Assembly (NCBI RefSeq): GCF_001954275.1
Contig: NZ_MBEU01000083.1
Span: 1-64,000 of the forward strand
From: Mycobacterium sp. IS-836
GTDB taxonomy: Bacteria > Actinomycetota > Actinomycetes > Mycobacteriales > Mycobacteriaceae
Direction: 5' to 3'
Length of the DNA stretch: 64,000 bases
Position numbers and translations under genes: made by a program. Every line of letters begins with the position of its first letter. The first letter of the stretch is position 1. Under the pieces are notes generated by a model, which made no database searches, was not told the origin of the DNA, and saw only the letters and a program-made list of their open reading frames with translations. Below, one piece after another: positions 31,058-40,760 of the stretch.

Positions 31058-32578
31058 CTACAGCTCCCCGGAGTCCATGGCCTTCCTCACTTCCTGTGCG
31101 CGTGCGACGTCCTCGGCGGTGTAGCCAATCATCAGCGCCACCGCACCGACGAGGACGCTTACCCCGGCCAGCCACAGCAAACCGTAGGTATAACCCTGGT
31201 CGAGCGCATGCAGCTGGGCGGCGTTCATCGACTTCGCCGGCCCGTTGACGCCGCCCAGGGACAGCGTGTGGGACGTGACGATGGCTTGGATGACGGCCAT
31301 CACGACCGGCCCGCCGAGGCTGAGCAGCATCAGCGAGATCGCGGACGTAGGCCCGATCCGGTCTTGGCCGACGCTGGCGATCACCGACAGCCCGAGCGGG
31401 ACGTTGGCCAGGCCGATGCCGATACCGCCTATGACAAGCGGGACCACCAGATTCGGGAAGTACGGGATGCCGCGGTGAAATGTCGAGCTGTACAGCATGG
31501 TGCTCACCAGCAGCATGCCGCCGGCGACCACCAGTACCCGCGGCGGAAACCGCGTCACCAGCTTTGACGACGCGACGACGCCGACGCCCACCGCAAGGGC
31601 GAACGGAATGAAGCCAAGGCCAGCGCGCAGCGCGGTGTAGCCCATGATGTTCAGCGCATACAGGGTGACCAGCACGGTCAGGCTGAACAGCAACCCACCG
31701 GCGAGGAAGATGGTAGCGAATGTGGCCAACCGGTTGCGGTCGAAGAACAGGTCAAACGGCACGATGGGGTTTTCAGCGGTGCGCTCCACTACGACGAACG
31801 CTACGAAGGCCCCGATCGCCAGCACACCCGCGCCGATTGTGGGGGCCGACAGCCAGCCCTTCTCGGGTCCCAGCGACAAGGCGACAACCGCGGTGATGCC
31901 GGTCAGCGTGGCCAAGCCCGCCCCCGCGACGTCCAGCTTCATGCGCTCGAGCTGAGTTTCCCGTAGTGCCGTGCGAGCGAGGTAGATCACGAACAGCCCG
32001 ATCGGTACGTTCACCAGAAAAACGAGCCGCCACGCCAAATCGGCGAGCGCCCCGCCCACAACCAGGCTCAGCACCGAGCTGATACTGCCCATCGCGCCCA
32101 GCACCGCCATCGCGGTATTGCGTGTCGGACCCTTCGGGAAGGTGGTCGCCACCAGCGCAATCGTCGTAGGCGCGATGACCGCGCCAGCCACGCCCTCCAG
32201 CAGCCGGGCCGCAATGAGGGTGCCCCCGTTCTGGGCGATGCCGCAGACCGCAGAGGTGATGGTGAACAGCGCGACCCCCGCGACGAAGGCACGCTTGCGT
32301 CCGATGGTGTCACCGACGCGACCGCCCACCAGCATCAGGCCGCCATAGGCCAGCAAGTAGGCGGTGAGCACCCAGCTCCGCCCAGCATCCGACAGGTTCA
32401 GCTCGTTCTGGATCTTCGGAAGGGCGGCGATCGTGATGGTGCCGTTCATCATCGACATCAGCTGCATGCCGCCCAGGGTCACGATTGCGGCAATAAACCG
32501 GCGCGACGGCATGCTGGTCGGCTCTTCGCTGCTGGTGTGGCCCAGCGCAGTCGATTCGATGGGCATGGGGTCGCTCAT
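31058..32578 (-). CDS. DHA2-family MFS exporter (EmrB/QacA-like, 14 TM)
   Basis: A 506-residue transporter with about 14 membrane segments, the DHA2 first-helix motif MMNGTITIAALPKIQ (a variant of the usual LDxTIVNVALP), GGRVGDTIGRKRAF loop A and RLLEGVAGAVIAPTTIALV (motif C region). Relatives export drugs or lipids with proton antiport. In this position a role in moving a lipopeptide intermediate or in self-protection is possible but unproven. The ATG at 32578 precedes MPIEST; the first 25 residues are cytoplasmic. Confidence 0.88.
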   Translation of the reverse strand: MSDPMPIESTALGHTSSEEPTSMPSRRFIAAIVTLGGMQLMSMMNGTITIAALPKIQNELNLSDAGRSWVLTAYLLAYGGLMLVGGRVGDTIGRKRAFVAGVALFTITSAVCGIAQNGGTLIAARLLEGVAGAVIAPTTIALVATTFPKGPTRNTAMAVLGAMGSISSVLSLVVGGALADLAWRLVFLVNVPIGLFVIYLARTALRETQLERMKLDVAGAGLATLTGITAVVALSLGPEKGWLSAPTIGAGVLAIGAFVAFVVVERTAENPIVPFDLFFDRNRLATFATIFLAGGLLFSLTVLVTLYALNIMGYTALRAGLGFIPFALAVGVGVVASSKLVTRFPPRVLVVAGGMLLVSTMLYSSTFHRGIPYFPNLVVPLVIGGIGIGLANVPLGLSVIASVGQDRIGPTSAISLMLLSLGGPVVMAVIQAIVTSHTLSLGGVNGPAKSMNAAQLHALDQGYTYGLLWLAGVSVLVGAVALMIGYTAEDVARAQEVRKAMDSGEL

Positions 32579-33339
32579 TCCGCCCGTTCTGTCGTCTAGT
32601 GGGGTATGCGGCCCTGCATCGTTAGAGCCGTCATAGCGGGACGCTACCGCATCTAAAGAATTGTTAACGGCAGAACGACGAGATAAACATCCTTCTCATC
32701 GGACGAGCCCAGTCTTAAACGCCTGCTTAAGCGTTCGCATCGGCGGGCGCCCTCCGCTCACAGGCGGCTCGACCGTGGTCAGCCCGGTGGGCTCGCACCC
32801 GCTTCTGAGCTAGCCTGTCCGCCCCTCCGGAGGCTGGCCCGGTCACGCCGAAATGGCGCCGCCGACCCACGGCACGCCGTTTCGGGGCCCGAACGGGCCG
32901 GCAATCTCACCGATTGGTCGCGCCGTTCGGCGAAATGCTCTGTCGCGCAACGTATCACGGGCAGCTTCGGGATAAAATAAGGGGAGGCGGTGCCGCCCGT
33001 GGTTCCAGATGTCCCGCGGCCGCCACCCCGGTCATGACCGCCTCTCTGATGCGATCCGGCCGGCTTAGCCGTCTGATCTCGTTCCGACTCGCACCCGATC
33101 ATGCTTGCCCGCCGATATCGCAACGGGGACAACGAATCTGGCCCTGGGAACGGCGAAGCGCGGGGGAGCGGCGCTGAGTCCGGGCCGCCATGGACTGACG
33201 CGACATTCCGTGATTCGCGAAAAATGGCCGCGCCCGCCGCTTTCGTCTAACCTGGCGCCATGATCAAGAGCCGACGCGCTGCCGCGAAGCGTACCGCCGG
33301 ATCTTGTTCCGTTGGTGCGGTGACGGCGGAGTCACGCGC
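32579..33339. other. Intergenic stretch without a supported gene
   Basis: About 760 bases between the divergent exporter and sulfotransferase. Short open frames exist on both strands but have no recognisable product, no consistent ribosome sites and irregular codon use. It presumably holds the two divergent promoters; none was resolved. Confidence 0.5.
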
Positions 33340-34308
33340 GTGAGTCCCGCCGCAGAGGCCGGGGCTCCGGGCCGCCCGGTCGTTCTGTTCGTGTTGGGCA
33401 TGAACCGCTCTGGGACGGCGGCGCTTACGGGACTTCTCTCGTTCTGCGGTGCTACGCTCCCGGCCGGGCTGGTGGGGGCCATGGCGGACAATCCGCTCGG
33501 CTATTTCGAGCCGCGCAAAGCCAACTATCTCAACGAAGCGATCCTGTACCGGCACCACAGCACTATCTTCGACCCGACACTACGCCTGCATGAGGAAGGT
33601 GTGTTGGGCGACAAGGCGAGGGCCGCCTGCGTCGCCGATATCCGGGCGTATCTCAACACGTTGCCGGCCGCGCCGCTCGTGGTCATCAAGGACCCGAGGA
33701 TTACGCTCCTGGCCGACGTGTGGTTCGACGCGGCGCGTCTGGCCGGATTCGACGTCATGACCGTGATCACGGTGCGCCGTCCGCAGGAGGTCATCGCGTC
33801 GGTGGCTGCGCAGATTTCGGCCTCACCGGATCTGTCGAGCGCCTTGTGGCTGAAATTCAACCTACTGGCGGAGAGGAACACGCGCGGCTTACCGCGCGTG
33901 TTCGTCGAGTACGCCAATGTTCTCGATGACTGGCGCCGGGAAATAAAAAGGATTTCCGCGGCGCTCGAGGTCGATCTCGACACCCGGGACGAGGACGCGA
34001 TCGATGAGTTTCTCAAGCCGGATTTGCACCGCCAACGACACTGCGACCCGGTGGCAGAGCCCTTTGGCACAGACTGGGTTTCCGCGGTCTACGAAACGCT
34101 CGGCGCCGCCGCGCGGGACGAACCCTGGGATCATGCTGCGCTGGACCGCGTTTTCGAGGCGTATCGCGCGAGCGAAAGCGGTTTCCGTACGGTGTTCAAG
34201 GATTTCCAGCGGCTGCAGAAGCTCAACCGGCGCATCCGGCCATCCGTGTTCAAACTGATCATGGAGGTCAACGCGCTGGCTCACCGACGCCGCGGGACTT
34301 GGGCCTAG
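33340..34308 (+). CDS. Sulfotransferase-family protein
   Basis: A 322-residue P-loop sulfotransferase-like protein. The 5'-phosphosulfate-binding loop is G20-MNRSGT26 followed by AALTGLL, and a 3'-phosphate-type region lies around VIKDPRITLLADVW and VITVRRPQEVIASV. It would transfer sulfate from PAPS to a hydroxyl, here most likely a sugar of the lipopeptide. The GTG at 33340 (VSPAAEAG) is preferred over a TTG at 33304. It is followed by a glycosyltransferase with its own promoter. Sulfated GPLs are known from some mycobacteria, but I know of no homologous enzyme demonstrated in them. Other P-loop carbohydrate-modifying enzymes remain possible. Confidence 0.8.
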   Translation: MSPAAEAGAPGRPVVLFVLGMNRSGTAALTGLLSFCGATLPAGLVGAMADNPLGYFEPRKANYLNEAILYRHHSTIFDPTLRLHEEGVLGDKARAACVADIRAYLNTLPAAPLVVIKDPRITLLADVWFDAARLAGFDVMTVITVRRPQEVIASVAAQISASPDLSSALWLKFNLLAERNTRGLPRVFVEYANVLDDWRREIKRISAALEVDLDTRDEDAIDEFLKPDLHRQRHCDPVAEPFGTDWVSAVYETLGAAARDEPWDHAALDRVFEAYRASESGFRTVFKDFQRLQKLNRRIRPSVFKLIMEVNALAHRRRGTWA

Positions 34309-34338
34309 ACCCGGCATTCAGCGAACGCCGTTACGGCC

Positions 34339-34392
34339 GAAGCCAATCGGCGAACGCCCAGCCGAGAATCGAAGAACTAGGGATAATGGCCG
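34339..34392 (+). promoter_or_regulatory. Class B promoter element upstream of glycosyltransferase 2
   Basis: A 54-base block starting GAAGCCAATCGGCGAACGCC and ending with the -10-like GATAATGGCCG. It is matched at 42 of 54 positions, without gaps, by the block at 52778-52831 upstream of paralog 5. The -10-like GATAAT lies 57 bases before the ATG. A variant TGGAAAGG ribosome site follows. Confidence 0.7.
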
Positions 34393-34443
34393 TTGCGCGT
34401 GTGGTTGGCCCCTCGCGCGACGATGGAAAGGCTAAGGTCCGCG

Positions 34444-35712
34444 ATGAAGTTTGTGGTGGCAGCCTACGGAGTACGCGGTGATGTCGAGCCCTCCGTCGCC
34501 GTCGGTCGCGAGCTGCTGCGCAGAGGGCACGAGGTGCGCACGGCCGTCCCGCCCGATCTCGTCGGCTTCGCCGAGTCGGCCGGGCTTGCGCCGGTCGCCT
34601 ACGGGCCGGATGCGCGCAAGTGGCAGGACCTCCACCGCGACTTCACGACACACTTGTTCCACAACTTCTGGCGAATCCGGGATGCGATCAGGCTGGCACG
34701 CGAAGATTGGCAGCGGTTTGCCCAGGCCTGGCGGGAGATGAGCGCGACGCTGGTATCCCTGGCAGACGGGGCCGACCTGCTGTTCACCAGCTTGCTTGGC
34801 CAGCAACCCGCGGCGAATGTTGCGGAGTACTACGGCATTCCGTTGGCCACACTGCACACCCTTCCGACGCGAGTCAACGGCCAGCTCGTTCCGATTCTGC
34901 CGGCGCCGTTGGGCCGCGCCGTCATGGCGGTGAACGAGTGGCTGGAGCGGCCCATGACCAAGAGGCTCGAGGATGCGCAGCGCCGTGAACTCGGTTTACC
35001 TAAGGTCACCGGGCCCGCGCCGCGACGGATCGCGGAACGCGGATCGCTGGAGATCCAGGCTTACGACGAGGCGTGCTTTCCCGGGCTGGGGGCCGAATGG
35101 GGGAAATGGGATGGCCTGCGGCCCTTCGTCGGTGCGCTGACGATGGAGTTGCCGACGGCCGCCGACGAGGACATCGTGTCGTGGATCGCCGCGGGAACAC
35201 CGCCGATTTTCTTCGGGTTCGGTAGCACGCTCGTCCAATCTCCGGCGGACACGCTGGCGATGATCGACGCCGCCTGTGCAGAGTTGGGCGAGCGGGCGCT
35301 GGTTGGCGCCGGGTCGACTGACTTCGGCGACGTCCACAATTTCGAGAACGTCAACGTGGTGGGCCCGATGAACTATGCGGCGTCCTTTCCCGCCTGCCGT
35401 GCGGTCGTGCACCACGGGGGCGCTGGCACCACAGCCATAGGCCTGCGTGCCGGAGTCCCCACGTTGATCCTTTCGACGTGGCCGGACCAGACGCTCTGGG
35501 GAGCGGTGGTCAAACGATTGAAAGTGGGCACGGCCCGGCCCTTTGCGCGTACTACGCGCGAATCGCTGGTGGCGGACCTGCGCACCATTCTTGCCCCGCA
35601 ATATGTCGCGCGGGCCCGTGAGATCGCCACCGGGATGAGCAAACCCGCCGACAGTATTGCCACCGCTGCTGATCTTCTGGAGGATTTCGCCCGCACGCGG
35701 CGGGTTTGCTGA
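34444..35712 (+). CDS. GT1-family glycosyltransferase, paralog 2
   Basis: A 422-residue GT-B glycosyltransferase opening MKFVVAAYGVRGDVEP, where the family GTRGD is GVRGD. The donor motif is H323-HGGAGTTAIGLRAGVPTLIL followed by STWPDQTLWG, nearly the same as paralog 7, so the two may use related donors. The acceptor (N-terminal) half, around residues 55-115, differs strongly among paralogs. The ATG at 34444 aligns with the others; the in-frame start at 34393 overlaps the leader. It is convergent with the acyltransferase pair. Confidence 0.9.
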   Translation: MKFVVAAYGVRGDVEPSVAVGRELLRRGHEVRTAVPPDLVGFAESAGLAPVAYGPDARKWQDLHRDFTTHLFHNFWRIRDAIRLAREDWQRFAQAWREMSATLVSLADGADLLFTSLLGQQPAANVAEYYGIPLATLHTLPTRVNGQLVPILPAPLGRAVMAVNEWLERPMTKRLEDAQRRELGLPKVTGPAPRRIAERGSLEIQAYDEACFPGLGAEWGKWDGLRPFVGALTMELPTAADEDIVSWIAAGTPPIFFGFGSTLVQSPADTLAMIDAACAELGERALVGAGSTDFGDVHNFENVNVVGPMNYAASFPACRAVVHHGGAGTTAIGLRAGVPTLILSTWPDQTLWGAVVKRLKVGTARPFARTTRESLVADLRTILAPQYVARAREIATGMSKPADSIATAADLLEDFARTRRVC

Positions 35713-35770
35713 TCGACGAAGGCAGGGCGTCCGAACCGGTCGTGAAAGTGCCTGTCCTGCAAGGGACATG

Positions 35771-37978
35771 TCAGTTACCCGCGAGCGTGCGGTCGGCCAG
35801 CGCACCGATCACCGGTGCTAACGCCCGGGCGTATTCGACTGTAAGGTGATTCCGGTCGAAGTACACCAGGGCGTTGCCGATGATGTCCGGGCAGCGGTTG
35901 GCTGTGCAGAACAGGTTGGTGAGGTCGGCGTAGTAACCGCCGCCGGCCTTAGTTGCGGTGGACTCCGCGACAATGCCGGATTGGTTCACCGCCATCGATG
36001 TTGGCGGTGAGCAGGCGGTTGCGTCGTCGAGGTGCCCGGATAGGCAGATGGGCACCACTGATTGGGGATCCGGGATCGGCCCGAGCACCAGCACCCGCGC
36101 GCCGGCGTTGCGCAGTTGCTGCACGAGTCGGGTCAGGCTGTCGATCCATGCCCGGTCGTATGAGGTGAAACCCGGCACCCAACCGAAGTCCGCACCGGTG
36201 CCGGCGCCGTAACCCCGCCACATGCTCACCACGACCAGCTGCGGGTGTTCGGCGCGTAACCGAGAGATGATCTGACTGCGCCACCGCTCGCAATCGGTGG
36301 ATAGCAGGCGACGGAGGGGGTTAGGGTTGGTGGGCAAGTTCATCACTGGGCAGCCGCCTTTGCCCATGGTTTCTAGACGCCAGTGGCGCTGCGTGGCGAC
36401 CTGCTGGAACGCCGGAGCCCACATCGCGGCGTGCGAGTCACCGACCAGGGCCACCGTCGTCGTGGCGGCGGTATCGCCCGTTGCGCACTTAGGCTGTCCG
36501 ACTTGAAGAAAATTGCGCAGGCATCCATTGACAAACATGACCTTGAGTTCGCCCGACGCGTTGGCAAGCGACGGGTCGAGGTTCGACGGTACGGCTTTGA
36601 GGTCGGAGGATGCGGCGACCTTGGCCCGCACTTGGGCAACGGCGTGCAGCAAGGCTGCGTCGTAGCCGTCGATGTTGGAGCCGCTGGGGGGAGGGCTCGC
36701 GTTGATGGTCAGCGCCACGGCTGGCGCGCCGCGACCGACCGGCAGGGGCACCACAATCAACAACGCCACGCCGACACCAACGGCTACCGCAGTGGCTGCA
36801 CCGCCGAGCGCCAGACTGGCCAGAGGAGAGCGGCGCACGGGACTGGCGAATCGCAACGGATTTTCGACGAGATGCAGGGTGAGCACGGCAAGCCCGCCGG
36901 AAACGAGGACCGTTGCCAGCCTGCCGGCCAGCCCAAGCGCGTGACCCAACAAGGGCGGGGCCAGCAGCAGCACTGGCCAGTGCCACAGATACCACGAGTA
37001 CGACATGCGCCCGATCGCCCGCATCGGCCGCTGGGCCAGCACGCGGGCGGATCCCTGAGAGGGTGCGGCACAGCCGGCGCCGATCACCAGCGCGGTGCCC
37101 AGTATGGGGACTACCGCGGCAATGCCCGGATATGGCGTTCTTGTGCTAAATAGGTTGCAGGACAGCAGGATCAGGGCCAGCCCGGCCCATCCTATGATCG
37201 CGGCAGGTAGTGCCGGAAGCCGGCGCCACTGGCCGGCTGTGAGAGCCACCAGGCCGCCGGCGGCGAGCTGCCACGCCCGGGTTGGCAGTGAAAAGAACGC
37301 CACAGCAGACAGCCAGTATGTGACCCCCAGCGAGAGCGTGAACGACACGGCCCCAACCAACGCGAGGATCACCAGATACGGGCGGTGCGACGAGGTGGCG
37401 TGGGACGGGATGCGTCGACGCAGCCTTCGGATCACGCACGCCGTACCGAGGATTAATGGCGGCCACACCAGGTAAAACTGCTCCTCGACGCCCAACGACC
37501 AGTAATGCTGGAACGGCGACAGCGGCATCGTTGGGGCGAGGTAGTCGACGCCTTGCAGGATGAACCGATAGTTGCCGACATACAACGCGCTAGCGATGCC
37601 GTCACCCAGGACACTTCGGACCTGCAACGGGGGTAACAGCAGAGCCGAGGCGATCGCGGTGACGACGCCCACCGCAGCCGAGGCCGGCAGCAGTCGGCGC
37701 GCTCGCGCTCCGTAAAAGCGGCGCAGGCGGACCGTGCCCGCGGTGCTCGCCTCGCGCCAAAGGAGCCCGGTGATGAGGAAGCCCGAGATCACGAAGAACA
37801 CGTCTACGCCGACGTAGCCGCCGCCGACACCGGGCACGTCAGCATGAAAGAGGACAACGGCTAACACCGCGACGGCACGCAAGCCCTCAATGTCGCGGCG
37901 AAATCCCGTTTGTGCGGGGCGCCGACATTGCACTCCTTCGCCAGGGCGAACGCTGTCGGCTTGGCGCAAGGCCACCAC
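35771..37978 (-). CDS. OafA-type membrane O-acyltransferase with SGNH domain, copy 1
   Basis: A 735-residue fusion. The N-terminal acyltransferase-3 domain (about residues 25-390) has around 10 membrane segments and motifs DIEGLRAVAVLAVVLFH, GGYVGVDVFFVISGFLITG and FYGARARRLLP. The C-terminal part (about 440-735) is an SGNH-like domain with GDSH (S515) and a terminal FDRNHLT. Such proteins move an acyl group (often acetyl) from the cytosol onto a glycan outside. Here they are candidates for O-acylation of lipopeptide sugars. The start is the first of two adjacent GTG codons (37978), matched in copy 2. Confidence 0.9.
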   Translation of the reverse strand: MVALRQADSVRPGEGVQCRRPAQTGFRRDIEGLRAVAVLAVVLFHADVPGVGGGYVGVDVFFVISGFLITGLLWREASTAGTVRLRRFYGARARRLLPASAAVGVVTAIASALLLPPLQVRSVLGDGIASALYVGNYRFILQGVDYLAPTMPLSPFQHYWSLGVEEQFYLVWPPLILGTACVIRRLRRRIPSHATSSHRPYLVILALVGAVSFTLSLGVTYWLSAVAFFSLPTRAWQLAAGGLVALTAGQWRRLPALPAAIIGWAGLALILLSCNLFSTRTPYPGIAAVVPILGTALVIGAGCAAPSQGSARVLAQRPMRAIGRMSYSWYLWHWPVLLLAPPLLGHALGLAGRLATVLVSGGLAVLTLHLVENPLRFASPVRRSPLASLALGGAATAVAVGVGVALLIVVPLPVGRGAPAVALTINASPPPSGSNIDGYDAALLHAVAQVRAKVAASSDLKAVPSNLDPSLANASGELKVMFVNGCLRNFLQVGQPKCATGDTAATTTVALVGDSHAAMWAPAFQQVATQRHWRLETMGKGGCPVMNLPTNPNPLRRLLSTDCERWRSQIISRLRAEHPQLVVVSMWRGYGAGTGADFGWVPGFTSYDRAWIDSLTRLVQQLRNAGARVLVLGPIPDPQSVVPICLSGHLDDATACSPPTSMAVNQSGIVAESTATKAGGGYYADLTNLFCTANRCPDIIGNALVYFDRNHLTVEYARALAPVIGALADRTLAGN

Positions 37979-38195
37979 CTTTTCAGAGGACGCGTACTTC
38001 GAGTAGAGGCATTCTTACACCGCAGCATCAGCAAATGGGCTTCTTTGGCCACATCCCGCAACTGCACACGCGGCCTAGCCGGTCGCAGTCAAACTTCAGG
38101 CAAGACGTAGGTTGCTAACGGTTGCCGTCATTCTTGCGACGCTGCCGCGCGCATTCGTGTGATCGCTTGGCTTCAAAGGCAATTCGGGCTGCCGC
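35771..38195. repeat. Tandem duplication, unit 1 (acyltransferase gene plus upstream DNA)
   Basis: This unit of about 2.4 kb, comprising one acyltransferase gene and about 215 bases of its upstream DNA, is repeated directly in the following block (38199-40583). Both units end in the same plus-strand sequence GATCGCTTGGC...AAAGGCAATTCGG. The upstream parts are clearly alignable but have many substitutions, so the duplication is not recent. Confidence 0.8.
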
Positions 38196-38198
38196 ATG

Positions 38199-40376
38199 TC
38201 AACTGCTCGCGAGCGCACGGTCGGCTAGCGCCCCGATTACCGGTGCCAATGCAAGGGAGTATTCGAGCGTCGTGTGATTCGAGTCAGCGTAGACCAGGGA
38301 GTTGGCTACGATGACCGGGCAGCGGTCAGTGGTGCAGAACAGCTCGGTGACGTCGGCGTATTGTCCGCCGCCGGCTTTGGTCGCGGCGGACTCAGCCGCG
38401 ATGCCGGATTCGTTCACCGCCGTCGATCTCGCCGGCGAGCAGGCCGTCGCGTCATCGAGGTGTCCGGACAGGCAGATCGGCACCATTGACTGTGGGTCCG
38501 GTATCGGCCCGAGCACCAGCACCTTCGCACCGGTGCCGCGCAGCTGCTGCACTAGGCGGGTCAAGCTGTCGATCCACGCCGGGTCGTATGTCGCGAAACT
38601 TGGTATCCAACCGTAGCTGGGATGGTAGGCCCGCCACATGCTCACCACGACCAGCCGCGGGTGCTCGGCGCGTAATCGGGCCATTATCCGACCGCGCCAT
38701 TGCTCGCAGTGGAAACTGCGCATGTTTCCCATGGGCAAATCCATCAATGGGCAGCCCGCCTTCATCAGGGCCTCCAGCCGCCAGCGCCGTTGGGCGGCGA
38801 CCTGCTGGAGCGCCGAACTCCACATCGCAGCATGGGAGTCGCCGACCAGGGCAACCGTCGTCGTGGAGCCGGTATCTCCTGTCGCGCACTCGGGCTGTTC
38901 CGCCTGGAAAAAATTGCGCATGCAGGTGGTGAGGTCGATGGCGTGAATTGCGGCGTCCGCGTCGGCAAGTGGTGGGTCCAGGTTCGACGGTACGGCCTTC
39001 AGGTCGGCGGCTGCGGCGACCGCCGTCTGCACCTGCGCGAACGCGTGCTGGACCGCCGCGTCGTACGCGTCAATACTGCGGCCCGCGGGGACAGGCGCCG
39101 CAGTTACGATGAGCCTCGCGGCCGGGGTGCCGCGTCCGATTGGGGGAGGCATCAACACCAGCAGCGCTACGCCCACACAGACTGCAACCGCGGTGGCGGC
39201 GCTGCCAAGCGCAAGGCTGCCGAGGGGAGACCGGCGTACGGCAGCGGCGAAGCGCAACGGGTTTTCGATGAGATGCAGGGTGAGCACGGCCAGGCCGCCG
39301 GAGACCAGGACCGCTGCCAACCTGTCGGCCAGCCCGAGTTGGTGGCCCAGCAATGGCGGTGCGAGCAGCAGCACCGGCCAGTGCCACAGATACCACGAAT
39401 ACGACACCCGGCCGATCGCACGCATCGGCGACAAAGCCAGGACGCGGCCGCATCCCTGAGAAGGTGCAGCACAGCCGGCGCCGATCACCAGCGCCGCGCC
39501 CAGCACCGGCAATAGCGCGGCGGTACCCGGGAAGGGCGTGGTGGTATCGAATAGGGTGCAGGCCAGCAGGATCATGGCCAGCCCTACCCATCCCGCAATC
39601 GCGGCAGGTAGTGCTGGTAGTCGGCGCCATCGGCCGGCCGTGAGGGCGACCAGGCCGCCGGCAGCCAACTGCCAAGCCCGGGTCGGCAGCGAAAAGAACG
39701 CCACGGCGGGAACCAGGTAAGTGGCCGCGAGCGACAACGCAAACGACAAGGCGGCGACCAGCGCAAGGACCACCAGATACGGGCTTTTCGCCGAGGGGGC
39801 ATCGGCTCTGCTGCGCCGACGCACACGCCGGATAAGCCACGCCGTACCGATCATCATGGCCGGCCACACCAGGTAGAACTGCTCCTCTACGCCCAAAGAC
39901 CAGTAGTGCAGGAACGGCGACGGCAGCGTGGTGCTGAAGTAGTCGACGGCTTGGAGGACGAACCGGTAGTTGCCGACATACAACGCGCAGGCAATGCCAT
40001 CACCAAAGACGGTCCGGGCCTGCAGTGGGGGTAGCAGGACAGCCGAGCTGAGCGCGGTAACGACGCCGACCGTGGCCGAAGCCGGCAGCAGTCGGCGGGC
40101 CCGCGCGCCGTAGAACCGCCGCAGCCGGACGCTGCCGGTGGTGCTCACCTCGCGCCACAGCAGCCCGGTGATGAGGAAGCCTGAGATCACGAAAAACACG
40201 TCCACGCCGACGTATCCACCACCGACGCCGGGCACGTCGGCGTGAAAGAGGACAACGGCGAACACCGCGATGGCGCGCAAGCCCTCGATGTCGGGGCGAA
40301 ATCCCGTCTGCGCCGACCGGCGACGTTGCACCCCTTCTGCAGTGCCAAAGCTGTCGGCTTGGCGCAAGGTCACCAC
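38199..40376 (-). CDS. OafA-type membrane O-acyltransferase with SGNH domain, copy 2
   Basis: A 725-residue tandem paralog of the preceding protein with the same architecture: acyltransferase-3 motifs DIEGLRAIAVFAVVLFH and GGYVGVDVFFVISGFLITG, then the SGNH domain with GDSH (S514). The last catalytic region reads ADSNHTTLEY instead of FDRNHLTVEY, and the lumenal SGNH core around TCMRNFF differs from CLRNFLQ, so acceptor specificity may have diverged. The GTG at 40376 corresponds to the copy-1 start; an in-frame ATG at 40478 lies in the duplicated upstream DNA and is less likely. Confidence 0.9.
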   Translation of the reverse strand: MVTLRQADSFGTAEGVQRRRSAQTGFRPDIEGLRAIAVFAVVLFHADVPGVGGGYVGVDVFFVISGFLITGLLWREVSTTGSVRLRRFYGARARRLLPASATVGVVTALSSAVLLPPLQARTVFGDGIACALYVGNYRFVLQAVDYFSTTLPSPFLHYWSLGVEEQFYLVWPAMMIGTAWLIRRVRRRSRADAPSAKSPYLVVLALVAALSFALSLAATYLVPAVAFFSLPTRAWQLAAGGLVALTAGRWRRLPALPAAIAGWVGLAMILLACTLFDTTTPFPGTAALLPVLGAALVIGAGCAAPSQGCGRVLALSPMRAIGRVSYSWYLWHWPVLLLAPPLLGHQLGLADRLAAVLVSGGLAVLTLHLIENPLRFAAAVRRSPLGSLALGSAATAVAVCVGVALLVLMPPPIGRGTPAARLIVTAAPVPAGRSIDAYDAAVQHAFAQVQTAVAAAADLKAVPSNLDPPLADADAAIHAIDLTTCMRNFFQAEQPECATGDTGSTTTVALVGDSHAAMWSSALQQVAAQRRWRLEALMKAGCPLMDLPMGNMRSFHCEQWRGRIMARLRAEHPRLVVVSMWRAYHPSYGWIPSFATYDPAWIDSLTRLVQQLRGTGAKVLVLGPIPDPQSMVPICLSGHLDDATACSPARSTAVNESGIAAESAATKAGGGQYADVTELFCTTDRCPVIVANSLVYADSNHTTLEYSLALAPVIGALADRALASS

Positions 40377-40583
40377 CTCGCAAGAGGACGCGTGCTTCGA
40401 ATAAAGGGCATTCTTACATCTTGGCAGCAGCCAATGGATTGACTTCCCTACGTCCCGCCTTTGGGGAACGAGGCTCAACCGCCCGCAGCCAAACTCTTAG
40501 GCCGCAACCGTAGCCGTCATGTTTTGCGGCACGGCCCGATGCATGTGTGTGATCGCTTGGCCCCAAAGGCAATTCGGTCAGAG
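38199..40583. repeat. Tandem duplication, unit 2
   Basis: This is the second unit of the direct repeat described at 35771-38195, containing the second acyltransferase and about 207 bases upstream of it. The junction between units (38196-38198) is only a few bases long, as expected for a head-to-tail duplication. Confidence 0.8.
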
Positions 40584-40640
40584 ATATTGCAGCGCTCTCC
40601 TGCAGCGGTTCTGATGCTGCCCGCCGCTTGCCCAAATCTT

Positions 40641-40760
40641 CTGGTTTTCAGATTGATACGCTGGCGCCTGGCTATACTGCTGGGCGGCTGAGCCGGGCAC
40701 GCACGGCCGCCGCTTTCTTCTGTAGAACGCCGCACTGGACGTGAAAGGCGAGGGTCCGCA
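40641..40760 (+). promoter_or_regulatory. Class A leader upstream of glycosyltransferase 3
   Basis: CTGGTTTTCAG at 40641 is followed by TATACT (40673-40678), GCTGGGCGGCTGAGCCGGG, a CGCTTTCTTCTG box and GTGAAAGG, then the ATG at 40761. It shares all these blocks with the leader at 54329-54459 and most of them with those at 29645 and 58320. Confidence 0.7.

Noticed and set aside
32914..33177. 87-codon frame between the exporter and the sulfotransferase
   Set aside because: It has no homology that I recognise, and overlapping frames on the other strand are equally open.
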